A stretch of 64,000 bases of DNA, taken from contig JBIKNF010000003.1 of NCBI GenBank assembly GCA_044358835.1, positions 114,315-178,314 on the forward strand. The letters run 5' to 3'. This document shows, piece after piece, positions 8,659-16,511 of this stretch. Position 1 is the stretch's first letter; every line of letters starts with the position of its first letter. The notes beneath the pieces were generated by a model that was not told where the DNA came from, did not search any database, and was given only the letters and a program-made list of their open reading frames with translations. A program made the position numbers and the translations under genes. This DNA comes from JAJTHC01 sp044358835. Its GTDB lineage: Bacteria > Cyanobacteriota > Vampirovibrionia > Vampirovibrionales > JAJTHC01.

Positions 8659-9291
8659 GTGACTGCTCCTGGATTTTTAGGACAGAAGCTCGGTATGACC
8701 CAGGTGTTTGATGAAACGGGGTCCGCTATCGCAGTAACTGTGGTTGAAGTACTTGACATGACGGTAACACAAGTCAAGACAAAAGAAACCGATGGCTATG
8801 ATGCCATTCAGGTTGGAGTAATTGAAGCAAAGCCAAAGCATTTAACCAAAGCTCGTCAAGGGCATTTGACGAAGAATGAACTGCCTTTGTTTCGTACGTT
8901 GAAAGAGTTTCGAATGAGCAAAGAGATTGTCGCTACTTATAAAGTAGGCGACAAAGTAGATCTTTCTTTTCTTGAAACCCAAGGCTTGCTCTTGAATTTT
9001 ACGGGTCAGTCGATTGGCAAAGGCACCATGGGTGGGATTCGTCGTTGGGGTCATCATCGTGGACCCATGTCTCATGGATCTAAAAACCACCGTTTGCCGG
9101 GTTCTATCGGTGCGGGCACGACGCCAGGTCGTGTGTATCGTGGGCTTCAGATGTCTGGTCGTACAGGCAATGCCACGGTAACCGTTCAAAACCTCCCTGT
9201 GATTCGCTATATTGCAGACAAAAACGTGGTACTGGTTAAAGGTTCCGTTCCTGGTGCTGAAGGCGGTTTACTCGTCGCCAAAGTTCGTTAG
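8659..9291 (+). CDS. rplC: 50S ribosomal protein L3
   Basis: L3 is a primary binder of 23S rRNA near the peptidyl transferase centre. I place the start at GTG 8659, with AAAGGGA 8 bases upstream, giving 210 residues (VTAPGFLGQKLGMTQVFDE...), the normal family length; upstream TTG/GTG codons at 8620 and 8641 would add residues the family lacks. Motifs include KGTMGGIRRWGHHRGPMSHGS and GSIGAGTTPGRVYRG. The long structured gap before it is unusual for this operon. Confidence 0.95.
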   Translation: MTAPGFLGQKLGMTQVFDETGSAIAVTVVEVLDMTVTQVKTKETDGYDAIQVGVIEAKPKHLTKARQGHLTKNELPLFRTLKEFRMSKEIVATYKVGDKVDLSFLETQGLLLNFTGQSIGKGTMGGIRRWGHHRGPMSHGSKNHRLPGSIGAGTTPGRVYRGLQMSGRTGNATVTVQNLPVIRYIADKNVVLVKGSVPGAEGGLLVAKVR

Positions 9292-9317
9292 TTATAAGAT
9301 TATAAGGTCAAATTTTA

Positions 9318-9953
9318 ATGTCGATTCTATTGAAATCTGTTACATTAGAAGGTCAAGAACAAGGAACGGTTGAAGCACTCGAAGCAGTTTTTGGTGTGGA
9401 ACTCAACCGAAATGCCTTATTTTTGGCCTTGCGTCGCGAACGTATCAATGCCATGCGTGGTACGGCAAACACGAAGACTCGTTCTGAAGTCAGTGGTGGA
9501 GGCCGCAAGCCATGGAAGCAAAAAGGTACGGGTCGTGCAAGATCCGGCTCTATTCGTAGCCCGTTATGGCGTGGGGGCGGTGTGACGTTTGGTCCAAAAC
9601 CTCGTTCCATTAGCATTAGTTTAAACAAAAAGTTGGTGCGCTTGGCTCATCGTTCAGCACTTACCAATGCGTTGTCTAAAATATCTGTGCTAAGCTCCAC
9701 TGCCTTGCCTGCTCCTAAAACGTCAGTGCTAGTAAAGGGGTTGAACGCGTTGAATATCTCTTCTGCGGAAAAAGTGTTGATTGTGGTGTCTTCTTATGAA
9801 TCCAATGAAAACTTACTGCTTTCCACGCGCAACCTTCCGTATGTTTCTGTTAGAGTAGAATCTGCGTTGAGTGTTCATGATATTTTAGCATCGAGCAAAA
9901 TTTTAATTGCTTCTGATGCGCTAGTGAAAATCCAAGAAAGGCTGACTGCATAA
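9318..9953 (+). CDS. rplD: 50S ribosomal protein L4
   Basis: L4 binds 23S rRNA and lines the exit tunnel; in Escherichia coli it also represses the S10 operon. The 211 residues include the tunnel loop region TRSEVSGGGRKPWKQKGTGRARSGS and SPLWRGGGVTFGPKPR. The stop overlaps the start of rplW by one base (TAATG). Confidence 0.97.
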   Translation: MSILLKSVTLEGQEQGTVEALEAVFGVELNRNALFLALRRERINAMRGTANTKTRSEVSGGGRKPWKQKGTGRARSGSIRSPLWRGGGVTFGPKPRSISISLNKKLVRLAHRSALTNALSKISVLSSTALPAPKTSVLVKGLNALNISSAEKVLIVVSSYESNENLLLSTRNLPYVSVRVESALSVHDILASSKILIASDALVKIQERLTA

Positions 9954-10246
9954 TGTCTAAAAAAAGCCTACACCAAATTATTAAAAGCCCTATTTTAACT
10001 GAAAAAGCCTTTGGCCTTTCACAAATAGGTCAGTATGTGTTTGAAGTGGATGGGACAGTCAATAAAATTGAACTGGCTTCTGCCTTTGAACAATTGTTTC
10101 CTGCCCGTAAGGTTTTAGAAGTGCGTACGATTCGCATTCCTTCTAAAAAGAAACGCGCAGGTCGCAAGCCCACGTATCGTAAGCCGTACACAAAGGCCGT
10201 TTTCAAAATTGAAGGCGATCCTATTGAATTGATTCCTGGAGTATAA
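9953..10246 (+). CDS. rplW: 50S ribosomal protein L23
   Basis: L23 sits at the tunnel exit and docks trigger factor and the signal recognition particle, whose protein (ffh) is encoded at 26417-28057. The 97-residue product shows IIKSPILTEKAF and the basic loop PSKKKRAGRKPTYRKPYTKAVF. It overlaps rplD by one base and is followed by rplB after 4 bp. Confidence 0.96.
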   Translation: MSKKSLHQIIKSPILTEKAFGLSQIGQYVFEVDGTVNKIELASAFEQLFPARKVLEVRTIRIPSKKKRAGRKPTYRKPYTKAVFKIEGDPIELIPGV

Positions 10247-10250
10247 CATC

Positions 10251-11078
10251 ATGGCCACAAAGCAATTAAAGCCGACTTCAGCTGGTGTTCGAGGAATGTC
10301 TAAAATTGACAATTCGGATCTCACTTCATCAGCGCCTTTTCGCCCCTTGCTTTCTGCATTAAATCAGAAAGCGGGCCGTAATAACAATGGTCGTATCACC
10401 TGCCGCCACAAAGGGGCGGGTCACAAAAAAACGTACCGAATAATAGATTTCAAGCGTAACAAGTTTGATATTCCCGCACGTGTGGAAACTATTGAGTACG
10501 ATCCCAACCGGAACTGCCGTATTTCATTGGTGTGTTACGCCGATGGGGAGCGTCGCTACATTCTTCACCCTGAAGGCTTAAAGGTAGGGGACACGATCCT
10601 CAGCGGAAAAGACTCTGAAATCAAAGTCGGCAATACGCTACCCCTTCAGAACATTCCTTTAGGTTCAGTGATTCACAACGTGGAACTCGTTCCTGGTCGT
10701 GGTGGACAAATGGTGCGTAGTGCAGGGACCTCTGCTCAATTGGTGGCTAAAGAAGGTAAATATGCCACCTTGCGTATGCCTTCAAGTGAAATGCGTAAGG
10801 TTTTAATCAATTGCCACGCCACCTTAGGTGTTTTAGACAACGCCGAGTTTAAGAATATCAACATTGGCAAAGCCGGCCGTAAACGCTGGATGGGCGTCCG
10901 TCCCACCGTGCGTGGTTCGGTGATGAACCCTTGTGATCACCCTCACGGGGGGGGGGAAGGGAAAGCGCCCATTGGCCGTCCTTCTCCTGTAACGCCGTGG
11001 GGCAAACCCACACTTGGTAAGAAGACACGTAATAGTAAGAAATCGTCAACGAAGCTTATTGTTCGTCGTCGTAAGTAA
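10251..11078 (+). CDS. rplB: 50S ribosomal protein L2
   Basis: L2 is needed for subunit association and peptidyl transfer. The 275 residues include GRNNNGRITCRHKGAGHKK, RGGQMVRSAGTSAQL, and the conserved loop MNPCDHPHGGGEGKAPIGR. The HGGGEG codons contain a run of ten G (10947-10956), a slippery sequence that codon choice could have broken. The C-terminus KLIVRRRK is typical. Confidence 0.97.
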   Translation: MATKQLKPTSAGVRGMSKIDNSDLTSSAPFRPLLSALNQKAGRNNNGRITCRHKGAGHKKTYRIIDFKRNKFDIPARVETIEYDPNRNCRISLVCYADGERRYILHPEGLKVGDTILSGKDSEIKVGNTLPLQNIPLGSVIHNVELVPGRGGQMVRSAGTSAQLVAKEGKYATLRMPSSEMRKVLINCHATLGVLDNAEFKNINIGKAGRKRWMGVRPTVRGSVMNPCDHPHGGGEGKAPIGRPSPVTPWGKPTLGKKTRNSKKSSTKLIVRRRK

Positions 11079-11096
11079 TCAAAAGGTTTTTATTTT

Positions 11097-11375
11097 ATGG
11101 CACGTTCTTTAAAAAAGGGAGTGTATGTACACCCCAAGCTCCAAAAAAGAATTGATGAAGCCAATGCTTCGGGTTCTAAATCCGTCATTCGCACGTGGAG
11201 TCGTTCTTCGATGATAACACCTGATATGTTGACGCATACCATTGCGGTTCATAACGGACGGGCCCATGTGCCTGTGTTCGTCACTGAACAAATGGTGGGT
11301 CACAAGTTAGGTGAGTTTGTTCCTACTCGTACGTATCGTGGTCATGCCGACGATAAAAAAGTCAAGAGAAAGTAG
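11097..11375 (+). CDS. rpsS: 30S ribosomal protein S19
   Basis: S19 lies in the head of the 30S subunit with S13. The 92-residue product has MARSLKKGVYV, IRTWSRSSMITPDMLTHTIAVHNGR and GHKLGEFVPTRTYRGHADDKK, all family hallmarks. rplV begins 4 bp after the stop. Confidence 0.97.
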   Translation: MARSLKKGVYVHPKLQKRIDEANASGSKSVIRTWSRSSMITPDMLTHTIAVHNGRAHVPVFVTEQMVGHKLGEFVPTRTYRGHADDKKVKRK

Positions 11376-11379
11376 CGTT

Positions 11380-11724
11380 ATGATGTCAGTTTCTAGTCAA
11401 CGAAATATAATGACCACCGCACGTAAGATGCGTCGAGTCATCAATGAAATACGCGGCAAAAGTGTTAATGAAGCGTATATTATTTTAAAAACCATGCCTT
11501 ATCGAGCGTCTGAAATTGTATTAAAAAAGCTGGTTGAGGCGGTGGCCAGTGCCCGTCAACAACAGGGCTTAAACCCTGATGCTTTGTTTGTGTCTGAAGT
11601 CTTTGCGGATGAAGGTCCTACCATGAAGCGTTTTAAGCCAAGAGCTCAAGGTCGTATTTATCAACGCTTACGTCGCTCTTCACACCTAACGCTTAAAGTA
11701 TCAAGATCACCAAAAGGAGCATAA
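11380..11724 (+). CDS. rplV: 50S ribosomal protein L22
   Basis: L22 extends a loop into the exit tunnel. Start taken at ATG 11380 (another ATG follows at 11383), just after the rpsS stop; the longer open frame upstream lies inside rpsS. The 114-residue product has TTARKMRRVINEIRGKSVNEA and the tunnel loop EGPTMKRFKPRAQGR. rpsC begins 3 bp after the stop. Confidence 0.95.
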   Translation: MMSVSSQRNIMTTARKMRRVINEIRGKSVNEAYIILKTMPYRASEIVLKKLVEAVASARQQQGLNPDALFVSEVFADEGPTMKRFKPRAQGRIYQRLRRSSHLTLKVSRSPKGA

Positions 11725-11726
11725 TT

Positions 11727-12476
11727 GTGGGACAAAAAGTACACCCTCGCGGCTTAAGACTCGGTATTATTGAAGACTGGCAGTCTTCATGGTATGTGAA
11801 ATCTTCTTTAGAATTTGCCAAGTATATTAAAGAAGATGAAGTCTTGCGTCGTTATATTTTAAAGAAGTTGAAAGCAGCCTCATTGAGTTCTGTCATTATT
11901 CAGCGCAAAAGTGAAAAAGTGGTGGTTTCTATTGTAACAGGTCGCTCAGGTGTGGTGATCGGTCGTGGTGGTCAGAACTTGGATGTGCTTCGTAACGAAT
12001 TATTGGCCTTGGTTAGCACGAAAGATCTTCGCCTTGAAGTGCTTGAAGTCGATAAAATCGACGCGGATGCTGAACTAGTGGCTCAATCGATTGCTCAACA
12101 ATTAGAGCGTCGTGTCGCATTTAGACGCGCGACCAAGCAAGCCATTCAAAAAGCGATGCGTGCAGGGGCCAAAGGGATCAAAATCATGATTTCCGGTCGT
12201 TTGGCTGGTGCTGATATTGCTCGTTCGGAATGGGCCAAAGAAGGGCGTATTCCCTTGCATACCTTTAAGGCAGGGATTCAATATGCGCATGCAGAAGCCC
12301 ATACCTTATTTGGCGTGATTGGGGTGAAAGTGTGGATTTACGGGGGCGATTGCGATACGAAAGTATTGACGCTTCACAACATCCGCCCAGCAGGTTCTAA
12401 GCCTCAGCAAAATCAACAGGACAAAGACGGGGCTCGTCGCAAGTCGACTCGTCGTCCTCAACGTAACGCAAAGTAA
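11727..12476 (+). CDS. rpsC: 30S ribosomal protein S3
   Basis: S3 is part of the mRNA entry tunnel and helicase. It starts with GTG 11727, preceded by AAAAGGAG 7 bases upstream. The 249 residues include GQKVHPRGLRLGIIEDWQSSWY, the KH motif VVIGRGGQNLDVLR, and AEWAKEGRIPLHTFKAGI-type sequence (SEWAKEGRIPLHTFKAGI). A charged 25-residue tail ends the protein. rplP follows after 75 bp. Confidence 0.97.
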   Translation: MGQKVHPRGLRLGIIEDWQSSWYVKSSLEFAKYIKEDEVLRRYILKKLKAASLSSVIIQRKSEKVVVSIVTGRSGVVIGRGGQNLDVLRNELLALVSTKDLRLEVLEVDKIDADAELVAQSIAQQLERRVAFRRATKQAIQKAMRAGAKGIKIMISGRLAGADIARSEWAKEGRIPLHTFKAGIQYAHAEAHTLFGVIGVKVWIYGGDCDTKVLTLHNIRPAGSKPQQNQQDKDGARRKSTRRPQRNAK

Positions 12477-12551
12477 CACATTTTAGGGTGGTCTTGAGTT
12501 TAGAGATTCAGACACTATAATTAGTCTAATGATGTTTAGGAGTTTTGAAAA

Positions 12552-12980
12552 ATGTTAATGCCAAAACGATCCAAATATCGCAAGCAGCATCGTGGTCGTA
12601 TGACGGGGATTGAAACTCGTGGCACGCAACTAGAATACGGTGATTTTGCGATTCAGGCCCTAGAGCCTGGTTGGATTACAAGTCGACAAATCGAAGCCGC
12701 TCGTCGTACAATTGCCCGTGCAGTTAAGCGTGGTGGTAAGATTTACATCCGTATTTTCCCCAACAAGCCTGTGACCAAGAAGCCTCTTGAAGTGCGTATG
12801 GGTTCAGGTAAAGGGAGTCCAGAGTTTTGGGTCGCAGTGGTAAAGCCTGGCCGTTTAATGTTTGAACTTGCCGGTGTGCAGGAAGAACTTTCGACCAAGG
12901 CATTAAAGCTTGCGGCTCAAAAGTTCCCGATTAAAGTCCGTGTGGTTAAAAGAGATCAATTATCGAAAGCGGTGACTTAG
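12552..12980 (+). CDS. rplP: 50S ribosomal protein L16
   Basis: L16 helps position tRNA in the A site. The 142-residue product begins MLMPKRSKYRKQHRGRMTG and contains RRTIARAVKRGGKIYIRIFPNKPVT-type family sequence and MGSGKGSPEFWVAVVKPGR. Start ATG 12552; a second in-frame ATG is two codons later. Confidence 0.97.
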   Translation: MLMPKRSKYRKQHRGRMTGIETRGTQLEYGDFAIQALEPGWITSRQIEAARRTIARAVKRGGKIYIRIFPNKPVTKKPLEVRMGSGKGSPEFWVAVVKPGRLMFELAGVQEELSTKALKLAAQKFPIKVRVVKRDQLSKAVT

Positions 12981-12983
12981 ATT

Positions 12984-13196
12984 ATGCTAAAGAATGAATT
13001 ATCTGAAATTCGAGAACTGAGCATAGACGAGCTACATGCTAAAGAACTCGATCTCCAAAAGTTTTTATTTGATTTGAAAATGAAGCAAAAAACGATGCAG
13101 TTAAACGATGCGTCTCAATTTAAAAAGACGCGTCATAAAATTGCCTTCATTAAAATGCTCATTACACAAAAATCCCTTTCGGAGGTGGAAGTCTAA
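12984..13196 (+). CDS. rpmC: 50S ribosomal protein L29
   Basis: A 70-residue, two-helix protein at the tunnel exit. It shows EIRELSIDELHAKELDLQ, the long helical stretch, and KKTRHKIAFIKMLI. Its stop overlaps the rpsQ start by one base (TAATG). Confidence 0.94.
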   Translation: MLKNELSEIRELSIDELHAKELDLQKFLFDLKMKQKTMQLNDASQFKKTRHKIAFIKMLITQKSLSEVEV

Positions 13197-13447
13197 TGGC
13201 TACTCGTGAATTGCAGGGTGTGGTATCTTCGACAAAATCAGACAAAACCGCGGTGGTTTTGGTGACGAGTCGCAAGTCTCATGCCAAGTATGGTAAAGTT
13301 GTTCAGACGAGCAAAAAATTTCATGCCCATGACGAGCTCAATGAGCTTAATGTGGGGGATGAAGTCGTGATTGTAGAGTCTCGTCCGTTAAGTAAGTTGA
13401 AGCGTTGGACGCTGAAACAAGTGGTACGTAAAGCAGAAGTGCTATAA
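13196..13447 (+). CDS. rpsQ: 30S ribosomal protein S17
   Basis: S17 is an early-binding 16S rRNA protein with an OB fold. The 83 residues include ELQGVVSSTKSDKTAVV, KYGKVVQTSKKFHAHDELN, VGDEVVIVESRPLSKLKRW. It is coupled to rpmC by a one-base overlap. Confidence 0.96.
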   Translation: MATRELQGVVSSTKSDKTAVVLVTSRKSHAKYGKVVQTSKKFHAHDELNELNVGDEVVIVESRPLSKLKRWTLKQVVRKAEVL

Positions 13448-13456
13448 GAGGTTATT

Positions 13457-13816
13457 ATGATTCAACAAGAATCAAGATTGGTTGTGGCAGACAATACAGG
13501 TGCTCAGGAACTACTTTGTATACGTGTGTTAAAGCGTAAACGGGCAAGCGTGGGTGATCGTATTATTGCAACAGTGAAATCCGCTTCACCTAATATGCCT
13601 GTAAAAAAGTCTGATGTGGTGATGGCTGTGGTCGTTCGAACAAAGGCCCCATTGCAGCGTGCGGATGGTAGTACAGTTTCATTTGGTGAAAATGCGGCTG
13701 TTATTATTAACAAAGAAGGGAACCCTCGTGGAACCCGCGTATTTGGTCCAGTGGCTCGTGAGTTAAGAGACAGCAATTTTATGAAAATTGTGTCTTTGGC
13801 TCCTGAAGTACTCTAA
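13457..13816 (+). CDS. rplN: 50S ribosomal protein L14
   Basis: L14 lies at the subunit interface. The 119-residue product has the signature MIQQESRLVVADNTGAQEL, DRIIATVKSASPNMPVKKSD and GTRVFGPVARELRDSNFMKI. It is slightly shorter than the usual 122 residues. Confidence 0.97.
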   Translation: MIQQESRLVVADNTGAQELLCIRVLKRKRASVGDRIIATVKSASPNMPVKKSDVVMAVVVRTKAPLQRADGSTVSFGENAAVIINKEGNPRGTRVFGPVARELRDSNFMKIVSLAPEVL

Positions 13817-13833
13817 AGAAAGGCTAGAAAATT

Positions 13834-14052
13834 ATGAAAGCTTACAAAAAAAAGCTCATCAAAAAACAATCTTCCTTTCATGTCAAGCGGGGCGATAACG
13901 TGTTTATCTTGGCTGGTAAAGACAAAGGTAAGCAGGGAATCGTTCGCTTAGTGGATAGAGATGTGACAAAGGCACTTGTTGACGGCGTTAATATCGTCAA
14001 TGGAAAAGAGCGCTTGATTCATATTTCTAATTTAAAGGTTGTTACCGAATAG
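13834..14052 (+). CDS. rplX: 50S ribosomal protein L24, short form
   Basis: L24 initiates 50S assembly. The KOW motif is clear (VKRGDNVFILAGKDKGKQGIV), as is LVDGVNIVNGKERLIHISNL. At 72 residues it is much shorter than the usual 100 or so: the loop that normally separates GVNIV from the PIHxSN motif is reduced to a few residues, and the C-terminal tail after ISNL is only five residues. The frame is intact and sits in the right place between rplN and rplE, so this looks like a genuine reduced form. Confidence 0.92.
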   Translation: MKAYKKKLIKKQSSFHVKRGDNVFILAGKDKGKQGIVRLVDRDVTKALVDGVNIVNGKERLIHISNLKVVTE

Positions 14053-14064
14053 ATTAGGTGCTTT

Positions 14065-14616
14065 ATGAAAACGTTAAAAGAAATATATCAAGACGAGATC
14101 TTCGCTTCTTTGAAAAAAGAACTGGAGCTTCCCAATGTTCATGAAGTCCCTTGTCTTGTTAAAGTGGTTATAAATGTGGGTCTGGGTGAGTCTGCTCAAA
14201 ATGCCAAGTCGTTGGATGAAGCCATTCAACATTTGACCTTGATGACAGGCCAAAAGCCTTTAGTCACGCGTGCTAAGAAATCTATTGCGGGCTTTAAAGT
14301 TCGTGAAGGGATGCCTATTGGTGCGATGGTGACGTTGCGTGGGGATCGGATGTATGACTTTATTTCCAAATTAGTCAACGTCGTTTTGCCTCGTATTCGT
14401 GACTTTAGAGGCTTAAACGAACATGGGTTTGACGGGCGTGGTAACTACAACCTCGGGTTGAAAGACCAGCTCATTTTCCCTGAAATTGATTATGATATGA
14501 TCACAAAAGTGCGTGGCTTGAACATCACTGTGGTTACGTCATCGTCTTCTGATGCGCAAGCCCTTTCTTTGCTAAAGAAATTGGGTTTCCCATTTGTAAC
14601 AAAAGCAATTACTTAG
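14065..14616 (+). CDS. rplE: 50S ribosomal protein L5
   Basis: L5 binds 5S rRNA and contacts P-site tRNA. The 183-residue product has VVINVGLGESAQNAK, TGQKPLVTRAKKSIAGFKVREGMPIG-type family sequence, LPRIRDFRGLN and YNLGLKDQLIFPEI. Normal length. Confidence 0.97.
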   Translation: MKTLKEIYQDEIFASLKKELELPNVHEVPCLVKVVINVGLGESAQNAKSLDEAIQHLTLMTGQKPLVTRAKKSIAGFKVREGMPIGAMVTLRGDRMYDFISKLVNVVLPRIRDFRGLNEHGFDGRGNYNLGLKDQLIFPEIDYDMITKVRGLNITVVTSSSSDAQALSLLKKLGFPFVTKAIT

Positions 14617-14628
14617 GAGTGGTCGTTC

Positions 14629-14835
14629 ATGGCTAAACTTTCCATGGTGGTCAAAGAAGCACAACGTCAAGAAAAGGTGGCTAAGGGCAAATACCCCAAG
14701 ACACGTTTACAAAACCGTTGTTCGATCTGTGGTCGTCCTCGTTCTTATTATCGTCAGTTTGGTATTTGTCGTGTGTGCTTAAGAAAAATGGCACACGAAG
14801 GCAAGTTGCCAGGTGTTACAAAATCAAGTTGGTAG
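14629..14835 (+). CDS. rpsN: 30S ribosomal protein S14, zinc-binding form
   Basis: The 68-residue product is the short S14 type with four cysteines in two CxxC pairs (RCSICGRPRSYYRQFGICRVCLR, about 29-51), which bind zinc. It starts MAKLSMVVKEAQR, slightly longer than the 61-residue Gram-positive form, and ends in LPGVTKSSW. It lies between rplE and rpsH as expected. Confidence 0.96.
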   Translation: MAKLSMVVKEAQRQEKVAKGKYPKTRLQNRCSICGRPRSYYRQFGICRVCLRKMAHEGKLPGVTKSSW

Positions 14836-14912
14836 TGTAAAAGTGATCTTCGTGTCTTGTTGCGAGACAGGATTATAGGTTGCTTTGTCAATAAAGTATA
14901 GGTCTTACACTT

Positions 14913-15302
14913 ATGTATTCTGATCCTATTTCCGATATGCTTACAAGAGTCCGTAACGCACAGCGTGCGGGGCATCTTGAAGTAAACATTCCACTTTCAA
15001 AGCTTAAAGTGGAAATTGCCAAAATCTTGGTTCGCCAAGGTTTTGTAAAAGAATATCGTCTTGAATCTGATCGTCATTTTGTGATTGTATTAAAGTATGA
15101 TCACAAATCCGGTGAGCCGGTGATTCGTTGCCTGAAAAAGGTTTCAAAATCTGGTTTGCGTGTCTATTCAAGAAAAGATCGTCTTCCCCGTGTTTTGGGT
15201 GGTTCTGGTGTGGCAATTATCTCGACGAGTCGAGGTATTTTGACCGATCATGAAGCGCGTAAACTTGGTGTGGGTGGCGAAGTTTTATGTTACGTGTACT
15301 AA
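14913..15302 (+). CDS. rpsH: 30S ribosomal protein S8
   Basis: S8 is a central-domain assembly protein and represses the spc operon in Escherichia coli. The 129 residues include DPISDMLTRVRNAQRAGH, KVSKSGLRVYSR and GVAIISTSRGILTDHEARK. A 77-bp gap separates it from rpsN. Confidence 0.96.
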   Translation: MYSDPISDMLTRVRNAQRAGHLEVNIPLSKLKVEIAKILVRQGFVKEYRLESDRHFVIVLKYDHKSGEPVIRCLKKVSKSGLRVYSRKDRLPRVLGGSGVAIISTSRGILTDHEARKLGVGGEVLCYVY

Positions 15303-15323
15303 ATTTTCAAGAAGGTATCGATT

Positions 15324-15863
15324 ATGTCAAGAATTGGTAAAAACCCAATTGCTATACCCTCGGGTGTTACGGTAGCCGTCAATGAAAATTTGGTCACGGT
15401 TAAAGGCCCAAAAGGTACGCTATCGCGTCAGTTTAGACCTGAACTAGACATTGTTATTGAAGACAACTCTATTCTCGTCACCCCCAATGGTGAAACTCGT
15501 TTGCACCGTTCTTTGCACGGGTTGACCCGTACCCTGATTAATAATATGGTCATTGGTGTTTCTGTTGGATTCACCAAAAACTTGGAATTGGTAGGGGTTG
15601 GCTACAGAGCCGCTGCCACCCCTAAGTTGTTGACCTTGCAATTGGGCTACAGTCATCCTGTTGAAATTGAATTGCCTGAAGGCATTGAAGCCAAAGTCGA
15701 AGCCAACACCAAGGTGGCTATTTCAGGGATTGACAAACAAGCCGTTGGCGATGTGGCCGCTTTAATCCGTTCTAAACGTAAGCCAGAGCCTTATAAAGGC
15801 AAGGGTGTTCGTTATGCGGATGAAGTGGTTCGTCGTAAAGCGGGTAAATCAGGTAAGAAGTAA
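15324..15863 (+). CDS. rplF: 50S ribosomal protein L6
   Basis: L6 lies near the sarcin-ricin loop. The 179-residue product has MSRIGKNPIAIPSGV, VKGPKGTLSR, GVGYRAAATPKLLTLQLGYSHP-type family sequence, and the C-terminal signature RKPEPYKGKGVRYADE. Normal length. Confidence 0.97.
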   Translation: MSRIGKNPIAIPSGVTVAVNENLVTVKGPKGTLSRQFRPELDIVIEDNSILVTPNGETRLHRSLHGLTRTLINNMVIGVSVGFTKNLELVGVGYRAAATPKLLTLQLGYSHPVEIELPEGIEAKVEANTKVAISGIDKQAVGDVAALIRSKRKPEPYKGKGVRYADEVVRRKAGKSGKK

Positions 15864-15902
15864 CGGATCGCAAGTGATCTTGAAATTTAGGATTATTTTA
15901 TC

Positions 15903-16271
15903 ATGTTTAAACAAATAAACCGTAAGCAAATTTCACGCAAGCGTCATTTACGCGTTCGTAAAAAGGTGTCGGGAACCGCTGAGTTTCCAAGACTTGCTGT
16001 GCATCGAAGTGGGAAGCACATTTACGTGCAAGCCATTGACGATGTGGCGGGTGTCACCTTGGCAGCGGCCAGTTCTTTAGACAAGGAACTGAAAGAAACC
16101 GTGAAATCTGGTGCAAACATTGAAGCGGCGAAAGTCGTTGGAGACCTCGTGGCTAAACGTCTTTTAGCCAAAGGTGTAGAATGTGTTGTTTTTGATCGTG
16201 GTGGGTTCCTTTACCACGGTCGTGTTGCCGCCTTGGCGGATGCAGCGCGTGAAGCAGGACTTCAGTTCTAG
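15903..16271 (+). CDS. rplR: 50S ribosomal protein L18
   Basis: L18 binds 5S rRNA with L5. The 122 residues include RLAVHRSGKHIYVQAIDD, ASSLDKELK, and the C-terminal FDRGGFLYHGRVAALADAAREAGLQF. This is the last ribosomal protein gene of the cluster: rpsE, rpmD, rplO and secY, which normally follow, are absent. A small inverted-repeat element begins 17 bp after the stop. Confidence 0.97.
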   Translation: MFKQINRKQISRKRHLRVRKKVSGTAEFPRLAVHRSGKHIYVQAIDDVAGVTLAAASSLDKELKETVKSGANIEAAKVVGDLVAKRLLAKGVECVVFDRGGFLYHGRVAALADAAREAGLQF

Positions 16272-16287
16272 TTTTATCAGAAATTAT

Positions 16288-16436
16288 TATAGAAGGCTCT
16301 GCAAAAGTTCAAGTCGGATGAAGATTCAAGGAAAAATAAACGGCTTTTGAGGCGTGTAGACCTACTACATAACGAAAAAACGGCTTATTTTGACAAAGAA
16401 GATTCGCCGAATGGGACTTTTGCAGAGTCTTCTATA
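16288..16436 (+). mobile_element. MITE-like element, copy 1 (149 bp)
   Basis: A 149-bp non-coding element bounded by imperfect terminal inverted repeats of about 23 bp, TATAGAAGGCTCTGCAAAAG at the left and its near complement ending in TCTTCTATA at the right. The first 125 bp are almost identical (one visible difference) to 63876-64000. It encodes no transposase. A third element with the same ends but different interior lies at 56918-57099. It sits between rplR and its terminator. Confidence 0.8.
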
Positions 16437-16463
16437 GTGTTTGATAGACTTCCCTATATTGAA

Positions 16464-16496
16464 AACGTCCTGTATGCTATATACAGGACGTTTTTT
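16464..16496 (+). terminator. Intrinsic terminator of the ribosomal protein operon
   Basis: A 12-bp perfect stem (AACGTCCTGTAT with its complement), 5-base loop and a run of six T. It lies beyond the MITE-like element and directly before the M16 peptidase gene. Confidence 0.85.
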
Positions 16497-16511
16497 ATGA
16501 AAGGGTATGGT

